Assembly (NCBI GenBank): GCA_963576785.1
Contig: OY756144.1
Span: 1,302,001 to 1,366,000 of the forward strand
Length of the DNA: 64,000 nt
DNA from: Chlorophyllum brunneum
Taxonomy: Eukaryota; Basidiomycota; Agaricomycetes; Agaricales; Agaricaceae
Reading direction: 5' to 3'
This document shows positions 1 through 10,943 of this stretch, one piece after another. The position numbers and the translations under genes were made by a program. The notes beneath the pieces are model-generated. The model did no database searches. It was not told where the DNA came from and saw nothing but the letters and a program-made list of their open reading frames with translations. Positions within the stretch are counted from its first letter, which is position 1. The number at the start of each line of letters is the position of its first letter.

Positions 1-856
1 ATGCCTGTCACTCTTTCTAGACAAGAGTTGATACCAGGTCATACAGGACAGTAGGGGGTGCCCCCTTGGCAAAGGGGCTCAAAGACTGGGCATGCCAGTC
101 ATCTTCTGCCTGTTTACTTTGAGGGCTCCTCTAGCAGTGGAGGGGCCCAGTGCACTCACAAAATGGTGTCATAGTTCCCTAATGGCAGGACTAGCATCGG
201 TCTATTTGACTGAGCTATGGTACAAGTCTAGTCTAACTAGGCCTTCACTCTAACATGGGAACTATGGGAGAGGCTTTATTCTGCCCCATTCCCTGGCTGG
301 GGGTACATTGAGAAAAACCGCCCAACTGAGCCTGAGAGGGTCTAAAAGGATAGGAGTCGATAAGAGGGGGTTTTGGGAAAAAACAAGCTGACCACAAGAA
401 CAGGCTACCCCCCTCCAACTACAGTTAGGATATGTATATCTTTCCCTGGCAGCATTGGACGTTAGTAAGGATCACTTAAACTCCAGGGTGCTATTACACG
501 TGGGTGCCGCAAGGCATTCCATGGATTTGCTTTGTAAGCAAGGCACAATCACCTCCCTGGTAGTAGCTCCTGCAAGACAGAGACCCCAGACACCATTAAC
601 ATGTGGATTTGTGCCTTATGGGCATAGCGAAGTGGGTGCTGGGATATGGGAAGCCAGCCAGGGATGAGACCCCAGAATCACTGGTGGGCTGTGGCAGACT
701 ATGCAGAGAATATGCGGCCTAGCTGGAGAGGTCTAAATCCTCTGTCAGTGGGTCTCAGAGAAAAGCTGAGTGTACCCGCTTAAGTTGATACTGCAATGCT
801 GCCTTCAGAGGGTAAGGGCATTAGTCTGCAAGGAGCCCCTTAGTCAAGCACCCCAT
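1..856. other. Unassigned sequence left of LINE-1
   Basis: I see no convincing gene here. The only open frame of note (455-667, 70 codons) has no recognisable domain. The stretch shares no visible similarity with the 5' end of LINE-2, so LINE-1 appears to begin only at about 857. It could be a repeat family not otherwise represented in the window. Confidence 0.4.
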
Positions 857-1344
857 TCCTCAGACCCCTCTATTGGTGATGTGGAAAAGACTATTCACAG
901 ATCGTCCAAACAAGTTTGACCAGAAGGTGACCACTATTACTCGGGTAAGGACAACAAGAACTGGGCCAACCAGGTCGAGGAGGAAATGGAGGCCAAAGTC
1001 AAAGTTGAAGAAGAAGCCACTTCAGAGCACAAAGGTGGACCAGAGGAATTTTATGACGATGCTGTTAGGGAGGTAGAAAAGATCTCAAGGCCTGCAGCAT
1101 GTTCAACATGAGTGGTGACAATAGGCTTGCATTTGGGTGAGCCTTTACTGAACTAACGGGAATCTTGATGAAAGCAGGATGGCTCAAGGTTGCTGTCGAT
1201 GAACAGAAGAACAATCTCCATAGATGGATGGGGGTCAATTTTGGCAAGATTACTGTCTGTGCTGAGGAAACACCTCAACCAGACTCCTCCCCCCTATGAT
1301 GCGTGGCCTCCAAAGACCCCATATGAAAACCTGACGATGTCCAC

Positions 1345-2646
1345 ATGGAGGTTGTTGAGTACATTATCACTCTGGGTATCACCAATGGCAATGAAGTCAC
1401 TCATTTGGGTATCTCCAATGATAATGTGCAAATGATCACCAAGGCAGAGTTTAAGACCAGTACCTACAATAAGAAGCATAGGGTCCAAAAGCCTAAGTAT
1501 GCTGCCACAAAATCCGCTGTCACCAGACCAAAGAAAACAAAACCCACTCTCATACCTGTACCTAATGAGACTGCCAAAGCTCTGATGTCCCCCCCGAAGG
1601 ATACCAAGAATCCTAAGAAAGACGTTAAAACCTCCTACACTGCAGCTATAGCCAAAGGTGGTAAGAACTCCGCCCCCGCTCCTGCTCCCACTGGGTACAA
1701 TCCTCTCAAACTCCTGGAGTTTGCAAGTAAGTTCCCAGAATTATCACATGAGAAGGTAGTAGCAATGTATAATGCTGCATTCTCTACCCCCTTTGCAAAC
1801 AAGAAACCTACCAAGAAAGCTGGTGTAGTACAATCCACACTCAATGGGCCTTCTCGCAAACAAATCATTATCCCTCTCCTCTCTGGACCCAATATTACCA
1901 ACTTTGGGTCCATCATTGACTCCCTCAACACTTGTCTCATAGTGGAGAAGTCCAAGACGAGGGTCATCGCTGCCTTGCAGGGTAAGCTGGGTCTTATGTT
2001 CCACACCTCGGAGGTTTTGACCTCTGCTGAGCTTGATGTAGTCAAGGCATGGCTCAAAGAGAAGTTCGGAGGGATTACCAATGGTAAAGCATCCCTTCCC
2101 AAATCTAAATCATTTGTAAAAATCATGGACATCAGTTACGTTACTCCACAAGGCTTGGTCCTTACTGAGGCCAATGTGGTTTCCTGTATCTGGAATTCTA
2201 TTCACTCAGATGCCATCCAGTTTGCAATGCAACCAAGAGTGTGGTGCAATTCCAAACACTCTGACACCTGCACAGTGTGGTTCGAAATTTGGGACTCCAA
2301 GATAGAGTCCAATATCACGAAAATTGAGGATAAATTCCTCAACATATATGGCAACCTTTTCTGCATCAGGAGGGCTAGCGCTAACCCAGGAGTCCCTTTC
2401 TGTGCCAAGTGCTGCAGATGGGGTCACCCATTAATCCGATGCTGTACGAGACTATTCACTTGTGCTCACTGCAAGGGTCCTTACTCCACCACCAACCACT
2501 GCACCTTTGCCTATTGCTGCAAGGGCAATGACAAAGAGAACCCACCCATTGCTGCTACCCTCACCAGAGAACCATGCCCCCACAAGACAACATGCCCTAA
2601 CTGTGGTAAAGACCATCTTGCCACAGACCAAAAATGTCAGTTTTGA
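1345..2646 (+). pseudogene. LINE-1 ORF1 (gag-like nucleic-acid-binding protein), partial frame
   Basis: A 433-codon open stretch is the longest surviving part of ORF1. Its C-terminus carries three cysteine-rich knuckles: CAKCCRWGHPLIRCC around residues 352-366, then CAHCKGPYSTTNHC, then CPNCGKDHLATDQKC near the end. This array is typical of ORF1 proteins of fungal LINEs, which bind the element RNA in the ribonucleoprotein. The same reading continues upstream to about 865 but is broken by stops, as the LINE-2 comparison shows. The upstream ATG of ORF1 is therefore lost and 1345 is only an internal methionine. The frame ends about 110 nt before ORF2. Confidence 0.75.
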
Positions 2647-2754
2647 CCACAACTGGCATGCCAACAAAGTGCTCAAACTCAGAGCAAACAAAGGAGTGCC
2701 TCTTCCCCCCTCCTCCTCATCCCCAGCTAGTCAAAGCCAGACTAACCCCCCTCA

Positions 2755-4233
2755 ATGAATAACACACCCAATAATCAAGACAGGCCCCTCCACTCAATAT
2801 TGAGTGAACTGAAGGTCTGCTCTCATAATGTTGGAAGATCGTATGGAGTGATGGAGACAGTCCTCATACACAGAGGTGATGTCAACCTCCTTCTTATACA
2901 AGAACCCCCATGGAGATATCTCTATAACATTCCCTCTCCCGTCTCTAATAATGGTTTACTCCTGGTGGGAGGCCCTATTCACCTGGACTGGACTCTCCTC
3001 TCCTATCTGATTTTCGCCGACAAAGTCCTTCAAGTTAGACACCAGTGCATTCCTCAAAGGACAATTGATATAAACCATCAGTCCACTCCCCAAGTCCTTG
3101 CCTTTGCCCACAAAAGACTCAAATGCCTCTGACCCTCTGTTAGAAGAGATGTCATAGGCCATCGAGACCTCCTGTGCATATCCCTTTTTGCTGGAGGAGA
3201 AGAACTACTGCTACTTAACATATACAACAACAGTCGCAACACCACACTCTACTTCCTCGAGGAGCACCTTTTCAATCTCCTGCCTTTCCTCCTTTTGGGT
3301 GGAGATATCAACATCCGATCTGAGTAATGGGACCCTTCAACAGACCAACATCCTGCGAGTGTGGACTGTCTCCTCATGGTCACTGAAGCCCTCAACTTAG
3401 AGAGATCAATTCCATCTGAGGCCAAACCCACACATTATACTTCAGATTCTAACCTCCCTGACATGGTCATTGACCTCTTATTTTTATCAGGAATACTACT
3501 GTACATCCCTACTCATGTTATCTAAGAGGGCAATTGATATAACTCTGATCATGCCCCTCTTCTTATCAAAATTCCTATTCTACAGATGGATGTCATCATA
3601 GAGAGAATGATGGTTCCTAAAGGTTTGGAAGCGGAAACCAAATTTCTGACAGATATCACAGAGGAAATAAATAACACAAACTGGCTGATGAATAACGCAG
3701 ATGAGCTGGAGAGAGCTGTTGCTGAATTAGGAGTTTTGTTTGACAGGTCCTGGAATCACAATGTGAAGAAGGTCAAGATCACCACTAGGTCCAAGACCTG
3801 GTGGAACGAAGATTGCTCCAAGGCACTCATGGTACATTGTGCAGACTGAAGGAACAAATGTAAATGGAACACCTTTCGTAAAACCACGAGGAACATGAAG
3901 AGGGCTTACTTTGACAAGAAGATCCAAGAAATCTCAGTCAATAACCATCACCCATGGGACCTCATGCCTTGGGTCAAGGGCTGCACCCTCCCGGCTACCC
4001 AAAGCCATTTGTCACAATGGTCAACCTTGTCTCACCATAGACAGTCTATAGACAGCCCTTGACCATCACTACAATTTGGCTCAGGACAAACCAGTTAATG
4101 CAGCTGTCCTGAATGAACTTCCTCTGCCAATTGGGATGGAGAATAGGACTTGGGTTGATTTCTCTTTCCTTGAGATGATGGAATCACTTAAGGATACCTT
4201 GAATTCTTCTGCCCCTGGCCCTGACCATATATC
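2755..4233 (+). pseudogene. LINE-1 ORF2 remnant: AP-type endonuclease region
   Basis: The region begins with a 125-codon frame (SELKVCSHNVGRSYGVMETVL, trimmed) that matches the start of an endonuclease/exonuclease/phosphatase domain; LIQEP is the usual early motif. Further on, in shifted frames, GGDIN near 3300 and YNSDHAPLL near 3540 correspond to the GDxN and SDH catalytic motifs. Several stops and frameshifts separate these pieces. The copy ends at the entry to the reverse transcriptase domain, where the poly(T) of LINE-2 begins. In life this enzyme would nick target DNA for target-primed reverse transcription; this copy cannot. Confidence 0.75.

Positions 4234-4258
<25 letters not shown>
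4234..4258 (-). repeat. 25-nt poly(T): poly(A) tail of LINE-2
   Basis: An uninterrupted T run that reads as poly(A) on the minus strand. It directly follows a 3' end motif (AATTTATAAAGTGG on the plus strand) that is shared with the A-rich end of LINE-3 near 15.8 kb. This fixes the 3' end and orientation of LINE-2. Confidence 0.85.
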
Positions 4259-4264
<6 letters not shown>

Positions 4265-4696
4265 ACAATTTATAAAGTGGTGCTTGATTGCAGTCCACAT
4301 ATACATACATACAAAGGCAGAACATACAGAATGTTCGGAGCAAGGAAAGTAAACTACTCATAAACTAATCCCATGAGACTCAATACCATCTAGTATATAC
4401 ACTAGAGAGATGTTTGGTGCCTAAGTTGAACTGCGGGAAAAAGAAAGAGAGGAATTCAGAGAGAAAGGGAGTAAAAGAGAGAATTTGATAGAAAGAAACT
4501 ATCGACTTGCAAACACAAGGGAGAACAACGAACGGTACTAGCATATGGAGGGGCATTTTGCCCAGGTACCACGGGAATGATGGAAGTTGAAAGAAGACTA
4601 TATAAAATAGTAGACGAGCGAGGAAAAGAGAGGTAGAGAAATGAAAACAAAATCCATAACTGGGAGAGCATAGGAAAAAGGAAAAGAAGAAAGGAC

Positions 4697-7600
4697 TCAT
4701 GTGGGTATGGACCCGAACCTCTGATGGACTTGACAACAATGTAATGGGGGTATTGAACCAGCACAGATATGAGGGCAATCAGGTTCTGGAGGGAAGCTGA
4801 AAGTAGCAGGGTTGCATTGTAAGAAGTTAACAAATGTCTTAATGGTATTGACACCAAAGTGATAATCAAAGTTGTTATAATGATGGAGGATATGCGACCT
4901 AGTCTGGACCATCTGATTATCGCAGTGGTGGCAAGATAAATCCTCATTGGGGAAGAACCGAGGTCGGTATTCACCAATTGGGGCATGGCAAAGGATGGCA
5001 CAACATACTCTTGCAAAGAGCTGTGGTTGGTATCCGCATTCTCATATCCAGGGACCAGCCTTAATGTACAACGGTAAGGCAGAGGCCCCATTTGCTTGCA
5101 CTGGAAGGTAGAGGAAGGAGCTACCGCTGTATTTCTTAAACCCAAACATAGCTTGCCATGTGTGAATGGCATGTTCGGCAGACTTCTTGCATAGGTAGTC
5201 GATTGAGTTGGGGACTTGGTGATTTCTACCCTGGTTGGGCCAGGTGACCATTTGGATCCAGTTATGCATGGCTTTTTGGATACTGTACTTGCACTTCGAC
5301 AGAGTATGATAAAACAAGAGGCGGTGCTGGTTGGACTTGTTGAACCAAGCCAGGAGAGCCTTCGAGGTGAGAATGGACTACCACTGATAAGAGTGCAGTG
5401 AACAGTCGAGTAGGAGCCGGGAGGCTGTGAGGGAGTCAGTGAACATGTGAATGTGTTCAACATGGTCATAATCATTGGTGGCTAGTACTTTGGTAATTTC
5501 TAGGTGCTAGTTTGGTATTGGTCGACGTCGTTCCTCTGAGCCTCTTCATGATAGAGCTCCCTCTGTCTAAGTGTTGAATAGTGGCTGCTACTGTGAACTG
5601 ACTAGCAAGTGGATTGGGATTGGGGTGGGCCAAGCTGTCCATGCCAATAATGATGGATTTGGAGTCTGTCATCGCTTTCATTGTTACATCATCCCAAAGT
5701 GTCTTCGAGAAGTGGGGGTTGTCCCAGTTGAATCCTATAAAAGATACATTAGTAGGGAAATGATTGAGTAACCTATGTCCAGGCTAGATAGTTTTAGAAA
5801 CAGAGTTGAAATGTTCTACATAATGAGTCTCGGGGATGGGGCGGGAAATGTTCATCACAGCTCTAAGCATCTTCTTCTTCTGAATCTTCATGAAATTCTT
5901 GATATGAAGTCAGTGAGGGGAAGAATGATACTCTTTTGTCAGTCTTGCCAGTGCATGTTCATCATCCAATGTGTGAAGTCTTGACATTTGTCGTTTGGCC
6001 AACTTTCGAAGATGGAGTTTGATGGGCATGAGCCCTGCGAGGGACTCCATGCCACCAGTGGGAGACATTTGGAAGGCCCCAGTAATCCAGAGAGCCACCT
6101 GTTGCTGCATTTTGTTGAGGATTTCACAAGTCCCCTTTGTTTGTGACTTATCATGAAACCATAATCAGTAGCTGTATGTTACCACTGGTACAATACATGA
6201 CCAGTACAATAATCTTTTGTTGCTAGGGGACAGACCACATACAGAGTTTCCTAGCATTTTCATCATCTTGATCGAGGATATTGCCTTGGCGGAATAGTAA
6301 CAGACATGTTCCTTGAAGGTCAGCGTCCTGTCAAAGTAGAAGCCGAGATAATGCCAGTGAGTTTTTGGCTTGAGGGGGGTATAACTAGTAAATAGGGGAA
6401 AACCTAGATTGATGGAGGGATTGGGGTCCTGTCTCATACGTGTGAAGTAAAAGATTTCGGACTTGCTGTGCTCAATCACTAGGCCAAATTCATTTATGAG
6501 CCGCTCCATTTCGCAGTACATGTGTTGGAGTATTTCAATATTTCTTTCAAGGGAAGGGGATTGGGCGACAAGAGTACTGTCATCCACAAATGATAGGACA
6601 TCAAAGTCCCATTTGTCACGGTGTTCTTCCATATGTACGTCGAATATTTGAAGGAGGGGGGCAATATAAAGGACGGATAGAATAGGGCTCAGGACCAAGC
6701 CTTGACCTACCCCCACTGTCACATTGAATTCAGGGAAGCTTTCATTGTTCCACAGGTAGGTAGTACAATGTTCTTTGAGATAATTATCAAAGAACCCCGC
6801 AATCTGAGGGGGAAATCCTTGCCGAGTGAGAATGTTAGTAAGAAGGTCATGGTTGAGGGAGGGAAAGAATTGGGCAACATTGAATGCGAGCACCAATGTT
6901 TTCTTCTTCTTTGTCCAAGTACCCCGGATGATGTGGGTAAGGAAAAGCCCCGCATCTTTAGTAGATTGTTGTCGGATGGCCCCCAGTTGGTGAGGGTAGA
7001 GAATTTTGAATTTCACCACCTCGAATTGGAGTTGTTTGGCTAGCATTTTTTCTATTAGTTTGCCAAACATATTGAGAAGGACAATGGGTCTGAAAGCCTT
7101 CAGGGTAGAGTAGTCGGGCTTGTTGGGTTTGGGGATAATTACCGACGTTGATTTTTTGAAGTGTGAGGGCCAGTGTCCAAGAGACAGGCATGCACAGCTG
7201 ATACTGATAAAAAGATTGGCGCAAGCATCTATGGCGGCAATCTGTTTGAGGTGGGACCAGGATATATGGTCTAGGCCAGGGGCAGAAGAATTTGAGGTAT
7301 CCTTGAGTGATTTCCTCATCTCTAGGAGAGAGAAATCAACCCAAGTCCTATTCTCTGTACCAATTGGTGGTAGAAGCTCTTCTAGGACAACTGTGTTAAC
7401 AGTCTGTCCTGGGCCGAGTTATAGTGTTGGTCAAGGGCCATTCATAGATTGTCCATAGTGAGACAAGGTCAACCGTTGTGGTGAATGGCTTCAGTAGCCA
7501 AAAGAGCACATCCTTTGACCCATGGCATGAGATCCCATAGGCATCCCTTATCAACTGAGATTTCTTGTATCTTCTTATCAAAGTAGGCTCTTTTTGTTTT

Positions 7601-8734
7601 CCTTGTGGTCTTGTGAAAGGTGTTCTATTTGCATTTGTTTTTATGGTCTGCATGGTGAGTTGCAAGAGCCTCAGAGCATTCTTCATTCTACTAGGTCTTA
7701 GACCTAGTGGTGTTGGTCTTCTTTGCATTGTGATTCCAGGACCTGTCAAATAAAACTCCCAATTCGGCAACAGCCCTCTCCAGCTCATCTGTGTCATTTA
7801 TCGGCCAGTTTTTGTTGTTTATACCCTCCATAATATCCATCAGGAATTTGGTTTCCTCTTCTGACTCTTTAGGTATTGTTAATCTTTTGATGATGATGTC
7901 TATTTGCGGAATAGGAATTCTGATTAGAAGGGGGGCATGATCTGAGTTATATCGATTGCCTTCCTGAATAAAATGGGTGGGGATGTATGGTAACATTTCT
8001 GATACAAATAACAGGTCAATGACCATATCTGGTAGGTTGGGGTCTGAAGCATAGCGTGTGGGCTTGGCCTCAGATGGAATTGACCTTACTAAGTTGAGGG
8101 CTTTGGTGACCATGAGGAGATGGTCTGCACTAGCTGAATATTGGTCTGTAGAAGGGTCCCATATCTCAGAATGTATATTAATGTCCCTGCCCAATAAGAA
8201 AAAGGGCGGGAGATCAAAAAGGCACTCCTCGAGGAAGTGGAGTGCAGTGTTGCAACTGTCATTGTATACATTCAGCAACAGTAGTTCTTCTCCTCCTGCA
8301 AAGAGGGATATGCACAGGAGGTCTCAATGTTCTACAATATCCTTTCTGATGGAGGGTCGGAGATGTTTGAGCCTCTTGTGAGCAAAAGCAATGACTTGGG
8401 GAGTGGTGTGTTAATTAATATCAATTGTCTGTTGAGGATAGCGCCAGCGTCCAACTTGGAGGACTTCTTCAGCAACAATTGGGTACGAGAGGAGTGTCCA
8501 GTCCAGGTGGACTGGGCCTCCTATGAGGGGTGATCCGTCATTAGAGACGGGTGAAGGGATGTCATGGAGGTACCTCCACAGTGGTTCTTGTATGAGGAGG
8601 AGGTCAACATCGCCTCTACATGCAAGAACTGTCTCCATCACTCCATACGATCTTCCAACGTTGTGAGAACAGACCTTCAGCTCACTCAGGAGCGAGTGGG
8701 GGGGCCTTTCTTGATCATTGGGTGTGTTATTCAT
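4697..8734 (-). pseudogene. LINE-2 ORF2: endonuclease, reverse transcriptase, RNase H
   Basis: ORF2 starts at 8734 (ATG, MNNTPNDQ). Endonuclease motifs are GRDINIHSEIWD and YNSDHAPLL in the 8278-7691 piece. The reverse transcriptase core is the 384-codon piece 7319-6165, with GVGQGLVLSPIL and the catalytic FVDDST box (LINEs usually have F/Y-A-DD). RNase H follows in broken frames, with MFTDSLTASRLLLD near 5400. A C-terminal finger starting CHHCDN ends at a TGA at about 4697. At least three frameshifts separate the pieces, so the enzyme is dead. It once performed target-primed reverse transcription. Confidence 0.85.
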
Positions 8735-8799
8735 TGGGGGGGGTTAGTCTGGCTTCAATTAGCCGTGGATGATGAGGAGGGGGGCAATGGAACTCCTTT

Positions 8800-10880
8800 G
8801 TTAGCTTTTAGTTCGAGCACTTTATTTGCATGCCAGTCATGGTTGAATCGGCGTTTCCAAAACTGACATTTATGATTGGTGGCGAGGTGATCCTTACCAC
8901 AGTTGGAATCCAAAGCCTTGTGGGGGCAAGTTTCTCTGGCAGGGGTGGCTGCAATGGGCAGGTCCGCTTTGTTGTTACCCTTGCAGCAGAAGGCAAAAGC
9001 ACGATAGTTGGCAGTGGAGTGGGGACCCTTGCAGTAGGTGCAAGTGAACAGCCTCGCATGGCATCAGATGAGGGGGTGGCCCTATCTGTAGCACTTGGTG
9101 CAAAACGGAACACCCGGATTAGCATTGGCCCTCCTGATGTGGAAGAGACCCTCATAAATGTTGAGGAACTTATCTTCAATCTTCGTGATATTGGGTCCTA
9201 CCTTGGAATCCCATATTTTGAACCACACTGTGCAGGTGCCAGAGTACTTAGAGTTGCGTTGCACTCTTGGTTATGTTGCAAATTGAATGGCATCTGAGTG
9301 AATGGAACTTTGGACACTGGAAACCATGTCAGCTTCGGAGAAAATCTGCCCTCATGGTATAATGTAGTTGACATCCATGACTTTCACGAATGATTTAGAT
9401 CTAGGGAGGGATGCTTCACCCATAGTAATTCCTCCGAATTTCTCCTTAAGCCACACCTTGACAATATCAAGCTCAGTGGGGGTTAATACCTCCAAGGTAT
9501 GGACCATAAGGCCCAGCTTACCCTGCAAGGCAGCAATAACCCTAGTTTTAGATTTCTCCGCTATAAGACAAGCATTAAGAGAGTCTATGATGGCCCCAAA
9601 ATTGGTGACATTGGGCCCAGTGAGAAGGGGAATAATGACTTGTTTGCACGAGGGACTATTTAGCATGGAGCAAATTACACCAGCTCTCTTAGCTGGCTTC
9701 TTGTTTGTAGGGGAGGAGGTGGAGAAGGCAGCATCGTACATTGCTACTACTCTCTTATGTGGCAATTCTGGGAACTTGCTCACAAACTCTAGGAGTTTGA
9801 GAGGATTACGCCCAGTGGTAGCAAGAGTGGAGGCAGAGTTCTTACCTCCTTTGGCCGCAGCTATAGCATAGGAGGTTTTTATGCCTTCCTTAGGTTTCTC
9901 AGTATCCTTAGGGGGGGATACTGTGGCTTTGGCAGCCTTGTCAGGCACAGGTACGGGAGTGGGGTTTGTCACCTTTGGCCCAGTGATAGTGGGTTTCATG
10001 GCCATTGATTTGGGCTTCCAGTCCCTACACTTCTTATTGTGAATGATGGCCTTGAACTCTACCTTGGTAATCATTTGCATGTCATCATTGGAGATACCCA
10101 AATGAGTAACTTCATTGCCACCAGTGATACCCAGAGTAACAATGTGCTCAATGACCTCCATGTGGATATTATCAGGTTTATGCATGGGGGCTTTGGGGGC
10201 TGTGTGTTATAGGGGGGAGATGTCTGGCTGAGGTGTTTCCTCAGTATGGATAGTAATCTTACCAAAGTTGATCCCCATTCAACCATGGAGGTCGTTCTTC
10301 TGTTCATCGACTGCAACTTTGAGCCATCCCGCCTTCATCAAAGTCCCTGTCAGTTCAGTGAAGGCCCGCCCAAATGCGAGTCCCTTGTCGCCACTCATGT
10401 TGAATGTGCTGCAGGCCTTAACCCACTCGGAGATCTTACCAACCTCCTTAACAGTATCGTCATAAAATTCTTCCAGTCTACCCTTGTGTTCCGGCTTGGC
10501 CTCTTCTTCGACTTTGACCTCCAACTCCTCTTTGACCTAGTTGGCCCAGTTTCTGTTGTCTGTGCCCAAATAATAATGGTTGCCTTCCAGGTGAACTCGT
10601 TTGGATATTCTATGAATAGTCTTATCCATATCACCAATAGAGGGGTCTGTGGACCGCAGGGGGGTAGTCATCCTTCTACTGAGGACCAATGGAGGGATAG
10701 TGTGGCTGTAGGCCTGGTCGGTTGGAATTACAGGCCTAGAAATGGAAGGCATCCTCAGGAACAGGATGCCTGGGGAGGCAGAGCCAGGGGGGCCACAAAG
10801 ATGGGCATAGGCTCTCTCGGGGAAAGATCGGAATATAATGCAGACATAGTGATTATCCTCTGTACTGTAGACTAGTACCA
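8800..10880 (-). pseudogene. LINE-2 ORF1 (gag-like), several in-frame stops
   Basis: One frame can be followed from about 10880 to about 8800. Open pieces are 10977-10537, 10524-10279, 10185-9352 and 9264-9082, all in register. The stops between them are near 10537 (CAG to TAG relative to LINE-1), near 10279 (TGG to TGA relative to LINE-1), and at later sites. Zinc knuckle remnants lie at 9130-8880. The long 277-codon piece (10185-9352) is 70-80% similar by eye to LINE-1 ORF1, so the two copies are old. The protein would coat LINE RNA; this copy is non-functional. Confidence 0.75.
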
Positions 10881-10943
10881 TAAAATCAACCTTAGTAAAT
10901 TGATGGTGGTGATACAAGTCAAAGAAGGGATGTGTTGAGACAT

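Larger units (their letters stand above)
857..4233 (+). mobile_element. LINE-1: 5'- and 3'-truncated non-LTR retrotransposon
   Basis: This is a decayed copy of the LINE family that is also present as LINE-2. Similarity to LINE-2 starts abruptly near 857 and stops at 4233, inside the start of the reverse transcriptase domain (just after an APGPDHIS-like motif). It contains ORF1 with C-terminal zinc knuckles and the endonuclease half of ORF2. The reverse transcriptase core, RNase H and 3' end are missing and are replaced by the poly(T) end of LINE-2. Frameshifts and stops mark it as dead. Boundaries come from comparing the two copies by eye. Confidence 0.8.
4234..10943 (-). mobile_element. LINE-2: nearly full-length, inactivated non-LTR retrotransposon
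   Basis: The element reads on the minus strand from about 10943 to the poly(A) at 4234. Order: 5' leader, ORF1 with zinc knuckles, ORF2 with endonuclease, reverse transcriptase, RNase H and a C-terminal CCHC-like finger, 3' UTR, poly(A). This is the layout of Tad/I-like LINEs of fungi that carry RNase H. All ORFs contain stops or frameshifts. Its 5' end abuts the internal region of copia-1 at about 10943, where similarity to copia-2 (49630) begins. Its 3' tail sits inside LINE-1, so it inserted into, or recombined with, an older copy of its own family. Confidence 0.85.

Noticed and set aside
455..667. 70-codon plus-strand frame left of LINE-1
   Set aside because: No domain, no splice continuation and no match to the LINE leader; likely chance.
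857..10943. LINE twin-priming (5' inversion) as the cause of the inverted LINE copies
   Set aside because: The poly(A) of LINE-2 lies between the two arms; twin priming would place both parts on the same side of a single tail.
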